In this document: one piece after another, positions 56,001 through 64,000 of the stretch
Position numbering within the stretch: the stretch's first letter is position 1
Layout of the letters: the number at the start of each line of letters is the position of its first letter
Origin: Methylobacter luteus IMV-B-3098
GTDB lineage: Bacteria; Pseudomonadota; Gammaproteobacteria; Methylococcales; Methylomonadaceae
NCBI RefSeq assembly: GCF_000427625.1
Contig: NZ_KE386569.1
Location: 3,942,313 to 4,006,312, forward strand
Length of the DNA: 64,000 nt
Reading direction: 5' to 3'
Position numbers and translations under genes: made by a program
The notes under the pieces: generated by a model
The model's input: only the letters and a program-made list of their open reading frames with translations
Told to the model about the DNA's origin: nothing
The model's database searches: none

Positions 56001-56485
56001 GAGGTTTTGTTCTGAATCGCCGATTGTATGCCTGAACTTGCAGCCGGGGCGCCGCTGACTTTTCGTTGCAGTTTTGCTTCGGCAGCGGGCGCCTTTTGTA
56101 TTTTTTCGTCCTCTTTTTTCTGAAGTTTCTCTTCGGGCATGACAGCCTTCTGAATTTTTTCCTCCGGCATGGCCGCTTTTTGTATTTTTTCTTCTTCCTT
56201 TTTCTGCAGTTTCTCTTCCGGTTGCCGCTGGAGTTTCTCCTCTTTTCCCGGTGCCGGGACAGGGGCCGGCATGCGCATGACTTTATCGGCCATTTTGTCG
56301 GCTTCCTGCTCGAACTTGTCGCCGGGTTTGTTGACAGTCATTTTCGTTTGCACGGAGGCGGCGAAAGACGGGTTGGCCGGCGCGAAGAAATCACCGCCGC
56401 CCGCCTTGGCAAAAAAAGGCCGGTTCGCCGTTTGGGTCGTCGTCCTGGAGGCAGTGCCGGATGATTTTTCTGAGCTCGCTTTCAT
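53069..56485 (-). CDS. DUF4157 (eCIS core domain) protein, candidate injected effector
   Basis: A protein of 1138 residues. The N-terminus has VQTKMTVNKPGDKFEQEADK, the usual lead-in of eCIS-core proteins, then a Lys/Glu/Gln-rich stretch of near-repeats around residues 80-142 (EEKIQKA, EEKLQKKE). The DUF4157 domain (about 160-240) contains SSDVRGYMEPRFNADFSNVR and the metallopeptidase-like LLAHELTHTIQQ. A long middle part (260-870) has many amphipathic and hydrophobic helices. The last 60 residues contain SPDHDPPIADHWTN, TRENWNSQLSTYKLMSRRLN and NFRGPGE, resembling an HNH-type nuclease end; that reading is inference. DUF4157 proteins are cargo of eCIS particles. It lies 24 bp after the tape-measure gene. 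Confidence 0.82.
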   Translation of the reverse strand: MKASSEKSSGTASRTTTQTANRPFFAKAGGGDFFAPANPSFAASVQTKMTVNKPGDKFEQEADKMADKVMRMPAPVPAPGKEEKLQRQPEEKLQKKEEEKIQKAAMPEEKIQKAVMPEEKLQKKEDEKIQKAPAAEAKLQRKVSGAPAASSGIQSAIQNKTSGGQPLSSDVRGYMEPRFNADFSNVRVHSDPESASLSNQLSARAFTYQNHVFFSQDQYQPGTSEGKQLLAHELTHTIQQGHAVQRSPQINTTATPPPVQRFLGIDIPSWQDVLDWLAEKAYNIPGYRMFTIVIGVNPINGESVDRSAANILRAIVEFLPGGKIITDALEKYSVFEKAGSWVEGQLKRFANLLGTVKSAVAQFMDDIDFWDVVLHPVRTWERAVDIFTTPVNEIIDFIGSIFQAILQFIRDAVLMPLAALAQGKPGFDLLCAILGKNPITNEPVPRNADTLIGGFMKLIGQEEIWENIKKGNAVQKAWQWFNTALQELFAMVVQFPQDFITMLKSLEVMDFIILPNLFIKIFKVFGNFVVKFTSWAFGTTLSLLEIIFSVVAPGVMPYVAKAKASFQQIIRNPIGFVGNLVKAGKMGFGLFMARIGVHLKTALIKWITGPLGEAGVYIPKSFELTEIVKLVLSVLGLTWQAIRGKLVKIIPDPILAGLEKTAGILVTLVKDGPAAAWDQIKAELNELKGQLIAQVTQMITTEIVKAAIGKLVMMLNPAGAFVQAVLAIWNTITFFIQKIKQIGAAAAAFIDSISAIAAGQVAGAAKKVETTMARTLTVVIAFLAKFAGLGSIPEKIVGIVRKIRAPIDKGLDKIVAWLGAMLKKAGTAVLQAGVPQDPNERLKLAARAAVTAARKLTGGITQPILMTALTIIKTRYGLQQLMPYEKGGEWWVKMVINPVIDQNLGVSSSGPAAGASPVLVAVGSWIKNLKTSSFERVSNPRSVLRRRSDGEMQAVSFTTSKPDGGAGSFAYSGEGTEWERSTFVHTSGFVMPKGGGATFVLKQQYRGSRLIRPNFYSDTSSSRGAIVSSKLPALLHPLDSTKFLSEGSATEEAAQGYTQTFNGKATVPVSVASPDHDPPIADHWTNKQGNDATQATRENWNSQLSTYKLMSRRLNLKLGSRGENFTEMVGINFRGPGE

Positions 56486-56509
56486 CTTCTTCTACTCATT
56501 GTCATGAGG

Positions 56510-57943
56510 TCAATAGCGCCACTCCACCCAAAGCATCCGTTGCATCCAGGGCAGTTTTATCATGCTGATGCCCCAGGGCAGTTGGTCCATCAGAATATCG
56601 TAGGCTTTGCTTTCCACCTGCAAGCGCCAGTCGCCGTCGTCGCGCAAAGTGATTTTTCCGGCGCGCAGCAGAAACGTGCCGCGCAGGCCATCGATACCGG
56701 TATTTTTCAGGACGTCCCAGTGACGGATTACGGCCTCGAGCAGGGCGGTTGCTTCTTCCATCTCCGAGTCGGACAGATCCATATCGGCTTCGACGGGTGA
56801 CGTTAAAGGGATATTGCAGAGGATTTTCGGCAAAACCAGTTCATACTCCGGCGCGATGCGTTGCCCGGTCGCCAGAAAATGCAGCAGGCACAGCGCGCGT
56901 TCGGGCTGAATAATGACGTCTTCTTCAGAGGCGATGCCCAGGGCCTGGAAAAACCGGGGCAAGAACGGGTGCAATAAAACGAGCCCGGCATTTTCGATAT
57001 AAATGCCTTCGGAAGCTTCAGGGTGTTGGCTTGACCGGGCATCTTCGGAAATTATGCCGTCAGTGCTGCCGATAGTGCTGTCTGCCGTGATTCCGGGAGC
57101 CGGAAAATGCTGATCTGGCGGCTGTTTTCCGGCATCGCTTGTAACGCCCGGCCAGCGGCGTTCCAGCAGGGTTGCCAGACGGCTGCGCTGTGCCGTCGTA
57201 ACCGGAAGCTGGTGCCAGGCGGTGCGGACAATCTGGGCATCGGTGTAATGCCCGGCGGTTGCAATCTGTGCAAATGCCGCTTCCCACAGTTGTGCAGTCA
57301 AAGGTTTGATGGCCTCGGCCGGCAAGTCGAAACTTTCCAACTGTTGAAAAATGCCGGCCATGATTTTTTCGAGGTCAGGTGCAATTCGCTTCAGCAAAGT
57401 TGTCAAAAATGCTTTGGAAAATTGCCGGACCAGACGCTGTCTGGCGCTTGGCGATGCCAACGCGGCAAGGATTACGCCGGCATGATGACCTGATGGGGTT
57501 TCTTGCCAGCCCTTGAGTAGCGTTCGTTCCAGATCGCAACCCTCCGGCAGGTGCAAGCCCCAGGGCAGCGTGCCGGTTTTTAAAAAATAAACCCAGGCTT
57601 CATCGATGTGTTGCGGCGTTGATTTTTGCGTGATTCCGCCCGAGGTTGCCTTAGCATAATCCCTTGCAGGCTTTAGCGTTCGCAACGACTTTTCAAGTGC
57701 CTGCTCGACCCGTCTGGGCAAGTCCTGTTCCAGGCGATCGAGCGCGATGTCTCCCACATCGATTTCCAGACGCTCCAGCGACCAGTGTTCCGCGGCCGGC
57801 ACGCATCGATCCAATGCGCTTTCAATCGCAGGAAACAGCCAGTTCCGGCACCATGCCGGCAGCCTGTTTTGCAAGGCCAGACCGTCGGTTTCGGTGCCGT
57901 TGATCCGGATGTGCAGATGATGCTGGCGAATGGTATGGGTCAT
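56510..57943 (-). CDS. Contractile injection system tape-measure-like protein
   Basis: A protein of 477 residues. The N-terminus HHLHIRINGTETDGLALQNR followed by LDRCVPAAEHWSLERLEIDV matches the family labelled contractile injection system tape measure protein in eCIS loci. LVLLHPFLPRFFQALGI and LCLLHFLATGQRIAPEYELV are further family motifs, and the protein ends in LPWMQRMLWVEWRY. It has no long coiled coil, unlike phage tape measures. Its ATG overlaps the stop of the upstream 1339-residue gene (TAATG), so the two are coupled. Its precise function is not settled. Confidence 0.75.
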   Translation of the reverse strand: MTHTIRQHHLHIRINGTETDGLALQNRLPAWCRNWLFPAIESALDRCVPAAEHWSLERLEIDVGDIALDRLEQDLPRRVEQALEKSLRTLKPARDYAKATSGGITQKSTPQHIDEAWVYFLKTGTLPWGLHLPEGCDLERTLLKGWQETPSGHHAGVILAALASPSARQRLVRQFSKAFLTTLLKRIAPDLEKIMAGIFQQLESFDLPAEAIKPLTAQLWEAAFAQIATAGHYTDAQIVRTAWHQLPVTTAQRSRLATLLERRWPGVTSDAGKQPPDQHFPAPGITADSTIGSTDGIISEDARSSQHPEASEGIYIENAGLVLLHPFLPRFFQALGIASEEDVIIQPERALCLLHFLATGQRIAPEYELVLPKILCNIPLTSPVEADMDLSDSEMEEATALLEAVIRHWDVLKNTGIDGLRGTFLLRAGKITLRDDGDWRLQVESKAYDILMDQLPWGISMIKLPWMQRMLWVEWRY

Positions 57944-60900
57944 TAGCGCCGATCTTCCAGTGTTGAACTAAAACAGCCTTTTTCGCTAATCGCAGTCAAT
58001 CTGACAAAACCTCCGGGTTGCCAGTCGACGGCTATTTTTTCGCCGACATAAAATGGCTCCTTGGTCGCAGTAGTGAAATCCCATACCCAGGCGGCAATGC
58101 CGGTGGTGGGCATTTCCTCGTTGATGGCAAAGATGAACAGATTGTCTCCTTCCGGGTTGGAAACGAAAGCCGGTTTCAGATCGAATCCGTCGCAAAGGCT
58201 GACGAAATCGCTGCCTGTGCACTGGTTGCGCTGGCTGCAGGCAAAGGCGGGCACGCGGGTTTCTTTATTGTCCAGATCGAAATTGATAAAGATTGCGCCA
58301 TCGAAAGGGGCCGCACCGATGGCGTCATTTCCATAGCGCACGGAAAAATTACCGGAAGAGGCTCGGTGGCTGAAACTGAAATCGAATGTGAAGCTGAAGG
58401 TGTCCTTAATAAAATGTTCTATCCATAGAATGCCGAAAGGATCGCTTTCAGCCGGCGCATAACTGATTGTCAGGCGATCCCGGCTCAGTTGCCCGAAAGC
58501 CTCGTTGATGGCCTTGTTGACGACTTCATTGAGTTTTTCAACGGCGGCGTTCAGCGCGGTTTTGAAGTCGTTGTTAAGGTCGTTGGCACTGATTTGCAGG
58601 AGATCATCGGTTCCGCTCAAGTCAAGGTCCTGACCGTTAAAGCGCAGCTTGAGCCCGGAGGTTTGCTTGTAGCTCCGGTAAGTTGCAGGCTGCAGCCAAA
58701 GCCGGTAAGCGCAACGTTGCGACTGGCCGTCATCCGGCAAATCACAGGGCGACGGACAGGTATGGGTGAGCGTGGTCTCGATCATGCATAGCTGTTGGTC
58801 GGTGATGCGTAACGCCAGACTGGCGCCGCTCGCCATCGGCGCGCTGGTATAGCTTGCGCCGTCTATGGGTGAATCATTGACGGTATAAGGCGGGGTGCCT
58901 CCGGTTATCGATAGGGTCGCGACGTAGGTCTGGCCGTCTTCAGCGCATTTAAATACCGGCTCGCCGACGCGCAGAGGTTCCGGGATGACGACGGTTTGCG
59001 GGGCGGACACGGCGTTGTTGGCATCCTGAATGACCAGCGTATGCTCGCCGGCACTTAAAAGGACCGGGTTGACCAGATCCTGGTAATCCTGCTCATCGAT
59101 TCTGATTCGGTAAGGCGGCATGCCGTCCTTGACGGTTATCGTGACTGCCGCGGCCGGAGTTTCCTGATCAGTTTGGGTGCAGCCGATAACGACCGTAAAA
59201 GTCGGCGGCGTTTTGGGCAGTATGAATTGTATCGGGGCGCAGTCGGAGCAGCAAAGATAAGGCAGGTAAAAGTCGCCGACCACGGTGCCGTCAGCCAGGT
59301 CATTAACCGTTGCGGCGATGATTTTGTCGGCTTTGCCGAGAAAGTCGAAAGCGTCCGGGACATTCGGTATCAGCGCTGACAGGCCGTCCAGCACCCGTTG
59401 AAAGTCCGGGTTAATGAACGAAGGTTGCTGGGTTTGCAGGCGCTTGATGGCGGCTATCAAGTCCGGGCGGGCAATAATGGCCGGGCCGGTATCGACCGGG
59501 GCAGCGGCGCTGGTTGTAGAATTTCTGGTCACGTCAACAAAGTCAAGGTCCGGCTGGATAAAGACAAAATCCCTCAGGTTTGCCGCATTGGCGTGAAGGG
59601 GCAGAATAATGCCCATTGCAAAGGGATCGATGCGCCGGGTGGCGGCTTTGAGGCTGGCTGCTGCGCTGCTTTTCGCCGCCGGCTTCTGATGGTAGACCAA
59701 AATGAACGTGCCGCCTAACGGTACGCCGGCTTTATGCTGAATGCCAGGATGATCCGGCAGGAAGTTGCCGAGAAACTGCTTTTTCTTCAACGCCTTGATA
59801 CGGCGCGTATATTCGTCGTGCAGTGCTTTTAAGGCGTCCAGTTGGCAGCTGTTCAGCAAATCCTCAAGCCGGTCGTCTATTTCCTCCCAGCTCAAAACAG
59901 CAGCGTTGCCCTCCAGATTGGAGATGCCTTGCTCGCGCCTTGTTTCGATGGCTTTGACGACGATGGCGAGATTCCTGAAGCGGTCTTCAAGCTCGGTGAA
60001 ATTGACGTTGGCAAAATCGTTGGGCAACGCGCCGCTCAGTTTGATGAGATAAAAGAAGCTGTAATAGACCAGCATATCGCCGGGAGGAAAGATCGCGATC
60101 CAGCTTGCCATATAATTGGCGTCAATGTCCGGCACGACACCGCCCTGCTGGGTTATATAATCTTCAAAAGTGCGGCCCAACGTATTGAGCTGCACGAGAA
60201 AATCGGGCGCATACCGGTTGATGACGTCGAATTGCGATTTGACCGGCGTCTTTACCGGCGAGTCGGCATCAAAAGGCAGGTCATAAAAATAGGTCAGCGA
60301 CTTGACCAAAGCGCCCAGTATTTGCTCGCGTGTCACGTCATACAGGGTCTCCAAATCCTGAAACCGGCAGTTTTCCTGGCTTGCATCGATGGGAACGGTT
60401 TCGTCGAAAGCGCCCGTGCGCAACGCGATGAGTTGGATGGGCAGGCGATGGCTGGACTTGATCGACAGCAGGGTATTCAGCACCATTTGATAGTTTTTAC
60501 CCAGATGCCCCTCTATCCGCAGGAAATTGTAAGGTTCCAGATCGTAGGCCAGCGCCTGGGTGATGAATGCAGGCGCGGCCGGCACGTATTCCTCCGCGCG
60601 GTAACTCAGGTTGTGATGGGCTCTAAGGCGCCGGCTTTTTTCGGGATTCCACAGTTGATACAACGGCGGCGTACCGGTTTGATGGTAATAATACGGAATG
60701 GCTTTTTCGGACAACGCCACATCGCCCAGTTTGGACGGTGTGATGCGAATTTGCGAGTCCGTGGGAACAACATGCGTCAGCGGCGGCTTTATCGGCGGCA
60801 AAGCGGGCGCGTGCGTAAAGCGGTCGATCATCTCCACCATGCGCCGGAACAACAGCACGACTTCGCGGGTGCGCCGCTCGCAATCGCCAATGGCGGCAGA

Positions 60901-61962
60901 AGGCAAAAAGCGATGACGATAACCCAATGCATCGATGTCCTCGGCCGGAAACAACAGGCCCAGCATCAAATGACGCGGGAACAGGGCTTCGGAGGGGCAG
61001 CAGGCGCACAGCAAGTCCATGCCCAACCAGCGGAATTCATCGTAGGCGCGGATCAGGTCGTCGAAGAAATCATAGTAGTACGGCAAAAAGCGCACCTGCT
61101 CGGCGGTTGCCGGTGCGTTATCCAAAAAACCGAACCGAGCCATAAAGCCGCTAAAAGGATCGCTGGTATAAGTCTCTTTCAGGATGGGATGAAAAGCCTG
61201 ATAGGCGCGGGTCAGCGCGTCGCCGAGCGCGGCGGCCAGATCGACGGTGCTGAAAATTTTCAGGAAGGCCGCCAGCACGTCATGGCTCGTCACGGGCTGG
61301 CTGTTGGGTACGTCATAGCGCGGCATGCGCAAATCCGGCAGGTTCAGCTGCGCCGCTAGAGCAGATTCGAGACCGCCCAGGCCAGGATCGCCCGATGCCT
61401 CGTTCGCACTGGCAATGATGCCGTCAAGATCGGTTTTGCCTATTAATAAAGGCCTGACCTTGACGGTGACGTCCGAACCCTTGTCGTTGCAGTTGTTGGG
61501 GCTGCAATTGCGCAGGGCGGCTTTTTTCAGCTCAAGAAACAGTAAAACCGCCTTGTCATCGAGAAAGCCAGCCGGGTTTGCCAAAGGCGTGGTATTGGGT
61601 TCGCCGTCCCGAAACAATTCCCAAAGCGGATATTGCTGGCTCGTCGCGCTGTTTTTGAATGCCGGATAATCGATGTCAGCGGGCAATTCGTAGGTCCGGT
61701 ACGCGACCAGTGCCAGATCGTTCGGTTCCATGATCAGATAGCCTTCGGAGGTGACGCCGCAGCCTCTGGACAGGAAAATCGTGCCCGGCGCATTTATGTC
61801 GTCAAGCCTGATCTCCAGACCGCAGACGATGCCGATGCCGATCAGGTTGGCCCGCGTCAGGCGTTGCTGTTCGTCCAGATAGCCGAAGGCCTGATTCAGA
61901 TGCGCATTGGTCAGTACCTGATTGGCTTCGAAGACCGGATAGTTGTCTTGTAGTGGTTGCAT
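57943..61962 (-). CDS. Large eCIS-associated structural protein with SprB-like repeats
   Basis: A protein of 1339 residues. PVFEANQVLTNAHLNQAFGY near the N-terminus is shared by large proteins of eCIS loci whose role is not assigned. Residues about 300-780 are helical. Between about 950 and 1110 there are Ig-like repeats of the SprB type (VKDGMPPYRIRIDEQDYQDL and SITGGTPPYTVNDSPIDGAS), a fold common in Bacteroidota surface proteins, and a PKD-like end (AAWVWDFTTATKEPFYVGEK). A baseplate or fibre part that contacts target cells is a reasonable guess. It is 16 bp downstream of the next eCIS gene and overlaps the tape-measure start by one base. Confidence 0.6.
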   Translation of the reverse strand: MQPLQDNYPVFEANQVLTNAHLNQAFGYLDEQQRLTRANLIGIGIVCGLEIRLDDINAPGTIFLSRGCGVTSEGYLIMEPNDLALVAYRTYELPADIDYPAFKNSATSQQYPLWELFRDGEPNTTPLANPAGFLDDKAVLLFLELKKAALRNCSPNNCNDKGSDVTVKVRPLLIGKTDLDGIIASANEASGDPGLGGLESALAAQLNLPDLRMPRYDVPNSQPVTSHDVLAAFLKIFSTVDLAAALGDALTRAYQAFHPILKETYTSDPFSGFMARFGFLDNAPATAEQVRFLPYYYDFFDDLIRAYDEFRWLGMDLLCACCPSEALFPRHLMLGLLFPAEDIDALGYRHRFLPSAAIGDCERRTREVVLLFRRMVEMIDRFTHAPALPPIKPPLTHVVPTDSQIRITPSKLGDVALSEKAIPYYYHQTGTPPLYQLWNPEKSRRLRAHHNLSYRAEEYVPAAPAFITQALAYDLEPYNFLRIEGHLGKNYQMVLNTLLSIKSSHRLPIQLIALRTGAFDETVPIDASQENCRFQDLETLYDVTREQILGALVKSLTYFYDLPFDADSPVKTPVKSQFDVINRYAPDFLVQLNTLGRTFEDYITQQGGVVPDIDANYMASWIAIFPPGDMLVYYSFFYLIKLSGALPNDFANVNFTELEDRFRNLAIVVKAIETRREQGISNLEGNAAVLSWEEIDDRLEDLLNSCQLDALKALHDEYTRRIKALKKKQFLGNFLPDHPGIQHKAGVPLGGTFILVYHQKPAAKSSAAASLKAATRRIDPFAMGIILPLHANAANLRDFVFIQPDLDFVDVTRNSTTSAAAPVDTGPAIIARPDLIAAIKRLQTQQPSFINPDFQRVLDGLSALIPNVPDAFDFLGKADKIIAATVNDLADGTVVGDFYLPYLCCSDCAPIQFILPKTPPTFTVVIGCTQTDQETPAAAVTITVKDGMPPYRIRIDEQDYQDLVNPVLLSAGEHTLVIQDANNAVSAPQTVVIPEPLRVGEPVFKCAEDGQTYVATLSITGGTPPYTVNDSPIDGASYTSAPMASGASLALRITDQQLCMIETTLTHTCPSPCDLPDDGQSQRCAYRLWLQPATYRSYKQTSGLKLRFNGQDLDLSGTDDLLQISANDLNNDFKTALNAAVEKLNEVVNKAINEAFGQLSRDRLTISYAPAESDPFGILWIEHFIKDTFSFTFDFSFSHRASSGNFSVRYGNDAIGAAPFDGAIFINFDLDNKETRVPAFACSQRNQCTGSDFVSLCDGFDLKPAFVSNPEGDNLFIFAINEEMPTTGIAAWVWDFTTATKEPFYVGEKIAVDWQPGGFVRLTAISEKGCFSSTLEDRR

Positions 61963-61978
61963 GGCGATGTCACTATTG

Positions 61979-64000
61979 TCAGAAGGTTTCAGATGATTTG
62001 GGATAGCTGGCGTGAAGCGAACCCAGCGCGGTACTGCCGAGGCGCACCGGGTTCAGGTCGCTGCCATCGTCGCAATCGTGCAGGGTTGCGTCCGGGTAAA
62101 CGTTGCGCAGTCCGGCCAGCAGGTTGACGGCCTGCCACAGGCGGAACGATACTTCCCGATAACCGGCATAGCGCTCATCCAGCAGGGCCTGTATGGCTGC
62201 GGCCGTGCCGGTCCTGAACGTGGCGTCGACACAGAAGGCCGGCGGCTGACCGTTGCCTTCTTCACGCAGGCTGATGGTTATCGGCTGGAAATCGGTGAGA
62301 TCGCCGAAATCCCGGCCTTGCTGAATGTTGCCGCTCATCCACTGGTAAAAGGCCGTGCCGTATGCGCTCAGTATGCCGGCACTGCACCGGCACAGATCCG
62401 CAGCCGAAGCGCTCAGCAGATTGGCCGACAGGATGGCGTGAAGCTGTTCCGGCAGGCGTTCTTCGGTCCAGTCGATCCTGGCGTTGGCTTCCAGCCACTG
62501 GCGCCAGGCATTTTCAAAGCGCTCGAACTGCCAGCCGCCGAGCGCGATGTGCTGAAAATAGTCCAGCATCAGCGCTGCAATCTGTTGCCAGATCGTCTCA
62601 TCAATCACGGCCGCGCAATCCAGGCCGTTGGCGTCCAGATTGCCAAACAGCGCCTGCAGTTCGGTTTTCAGTTCATCCGGCTGGAAATTGCGCAGGATTT
62701 TGTCCTGATACCACAGCCTGAAGGCATCGCTGAAGCGGTGGTAAAGCGCTGTCGCGCAGCCGCAGATTTGTTGTTCGTCTGCGCTGGCCGAGGCCGCGCT
62801 CAGCAGTTCCGCCACGTTGCCGACTACCGGATCGCAAGGATTGGCCGTAAATCCCTCGTTGCCGACCCAGCAGATCTTCGCGAGCAGATGGGCGGGCGTT
62901 TCCCGGCGGATCGTGCGGTCGGCGAAACCGCGCAGGTCCATATTGTCGTTATAAGGCGCCGTCCAGCCGGGCATGACCCAGGTCAGGCGAAACGAATAGG
63001 GGTCTTCATCGCCGCAGGTTCCGCAGGTGCCGCTGACGCAGGCAGGGTAGAGCGCATCGCCCGGGAATTTGGGCCGCAGCAGCAGATGTTCGACGACGAT
63101 GGCGCGTTCGTTGGCGCTCCAGCTTAGCAATTCGGTTTTGAGCGCTTCGGCTTCACTTTTGCTTGCAAGCGGATTCGACTGGCCTAGCGGGTTGTTGCCG
63201 GCGTCTTTGAGCTTGAGCAGATATTGGGTCGCTTCAGCCGCAATGTCGTAGGCGTCCGGGTTGCTCATGGCCGCAAGCAGTGATCGAGAGGCTTGCCGTT
63301 TAGCTTCTTCGTTGTCACTGGCATTGACGCCGATGCTGCCGGCAAACCAGCTGTGTTGCTGGGCGTCTACTAATTGGTAGGTTGCCGTATAAAAGTTGCC
63401 GGCCGGTTCATCGGTGTCCATGCTGAAACTCAGGCAGGGAAAGCCCAGCAGCAGACTGACGCGCTTCTTGATGCCGGACTGGTTATCCTGTGAGGCCGGC
63501 AGGGTGTAATTGAAAGCCTTGCCGCGATCATGACTGATGCCGGGATACGCGGTCAGAAAGGTGATCTTGTCCTTGATCAGGCGATCCTGCGCGGCCTGCT
63601 GGCCTTGTGACCGGGTTAGCAGCAGCGCGTATTCATCAAATTGTTCGCCGAAGCGGGCCATCAGATGATTGAGGAAGCGATTGCGCCGTTCATGAAATTC
63701 CGGCATGGTTTCAACCATCGTTTCCAGCTCGGCATTACCGAGACCGTTGGTCAAATCGGCATAGCCTTTGATGACGGATTCGCTGAATTCCTTGAAGAAA
63801 TAGGTGCGATCTGTCGCCGGGTCGAGCGAGAACAGATCGGCGGCATGGGCGATTTGCGCCAGGGCGTTGGCGATGAGCTGCTCAAAGAGCAGCAGATAAG
63901 CCTTGAGCTGCCGGGCCTGTGCCTTGCGCTGAGTTGAGGCATGAGACGGCAGGCCTTCCAGGCCGATGCCGTAGGTCAGCGGAAAACCGTATTGCAGCGG
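61979..64000 (-). CDS. Large eCIS-associated protein (5' partial)
   Basis: The frame stays open to the window edge, giving at least 674 residues; the TTG at 63754 is only an internal codon. The visible start reads PLQYGFPLTYGIGLEGLPSH, then RQLKAYLLLFEQLIANALAQ and FKEFSESVIKGYADL, a helical block seen in large eCIS-cluster proteins near the baseplate genes. It contains cysteine-rich turns (CVSGTCGTCGDEDPYSF and QQICGCATALY). The protein ends 16 bp before the 1339-residue gene. I do not recognise a named domain, so assignment to the injection system rests on its neighbours and the shared helical block. Confidence 0.55.
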   Translation of the reverse strand, partial: PLQYGFPLTYGIGLEGLPSHASTQRKAQARQLKAYLLLFEQLIANALAQIAHAADLFSLDPATDRTYFFKEFSESVIKGYADLTNGLGNAELETMVETMPEFHERRNRFLNHLMARFGEQFDEYALLLTRSQGQQAAQDRLIKDKITFLTAYPGISHDRGKAFNYTLPASQDNQSGIKKRVSLLLGFPCLSFSMDTDEPAGNFYTATYQLVDAQQHSWFAGSIGVNASDNEEAKRQASRSLLAAMSNPDAYDIAAEATQYLLKLKDAGNNPLGQSNPLASKSEAEALKTELLSWSANERAIVVEHLLLRPKFPGDALYPACVSGTCGTCGDEDPYSFRLTWVMPGWTAPYNDNMDLRGFADRTIRRETPAHLLAKICWVGNEGFTANPCDPVVGNVAELLSAASASADEQQICGCATALYHRFSDAFRLWYQDKILRNFQPDELKTELQALFGNLDANGLDCAAVIDETIWQQIAALMLDYFQHIALGGWQFERFENAWRQWLEANARIDWTEERLPEQLHAILSANLLSASAADLCRCSAGILSAYGTAFYQWMSGNIQQGRDFGDLTDFQPITISLREEGNGQPPAFCVDATFRTGTAAAIQALLDERYAGYREVSFRLWQAVNLLAGLRNVYPDATLHDCDDGSDLNPVRLGSTALGSLHASYPKSSETF

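Overview
The window reads as a chromosomal segment of a Gram-negative proteobacterium. A Methylococcales-type gammaproteobacterium is my best guess, from the minor-pilin operon, SIMPL, Mpo1-like, YceI and DUF4214 genes and the abundance of small interspersed repeats. No marker such as pmo, mxa or rRNA is present, so this placement is an inference. Much of the window is accessory DNA: two insertion sequences, at least three families of small non-autonomous repeats, decayed genes, and blocks of visibly different base composition.

Layout. (1) 1-6.9 kb: a candidate NLR-like immune module. A TRAFs-binding protein (cut by the window edge) converges on a two-gene operon encoding a SIR2-like/TIR protein and a STAND NTPase with 16 WD40 repeats. 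(2) 7.3-10.8 kb: a minor-pilin operon (fimT/gspH, pilW, pilX, pilV) whose PilV carries 28 Gly-Gly-Thr units and which lacks pilY1. (3) 11-14 kb: a decayed Doc toxin with an intact antitoxin, a YceI protein, and a complete IS4-like element with a frameshifted transposase. (4) 14-16.8 kb: small metabolic and stress genes (acetoacetate decarboxylase family, Mpo1-like, DJ-1/PfpI, OsmC). (5) 16.9-20.5 kb: two paralogous small unknown genes separated by an intact IS21 element with target duplication. (6) 20.8-28.3 kb: a SIMPL protein, a LysR regulator divergent from two methyltransferases and a beta-propeller protein, then a SIR2-like protein flanked by 86-bp direct repeats, and a membrane protein. 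(7) 28.4-32.2 kb: a 398-bp MITE-like element, a secreted DUF4214 protein with three internal repeats, and a second type of MITE.

(8) 32.3-37 kb: a cupin, then a 4-alkylphenol oxidation cluster (c-type cytochrome, Tat-exported protein, FAD-dependent hydroxylase, aldehyde dehydrogenase). It probably oxidises a p-cresol- or eugenol-type substrate through the aldehyde to the acid. (9) 37.8-50.2 kb: a very G+C-rich, tightly overlapping operon running ferric-reductase-like protein, cytochrome c oxidase II, I+III fusion, small membrane protein, CtaG, three-haem cytochrome c, FtsH and P-type ATPase. (10) 50.7-64 kb: the 3' part of an extracellular contractile injection system (eCIS) locus. Present are an AAA+ ATPase, a DUF4157 effector candidate with a possible nuclease tail, a tape-measure-like protein and two large structural proteins of unknown role. 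The sheath, tube and spike genes would lie beyond 64000.

The strongest candidates for undescribed biology are the SIR2-TIR/STAND-WD40 pair with its TRAFs-binding neighbour, the eCIS locus with its unusual cargo, and the MITE families that bracket the catabolic and oxidase islands. No CRISPR array, rRNA or tRNA was recognised.
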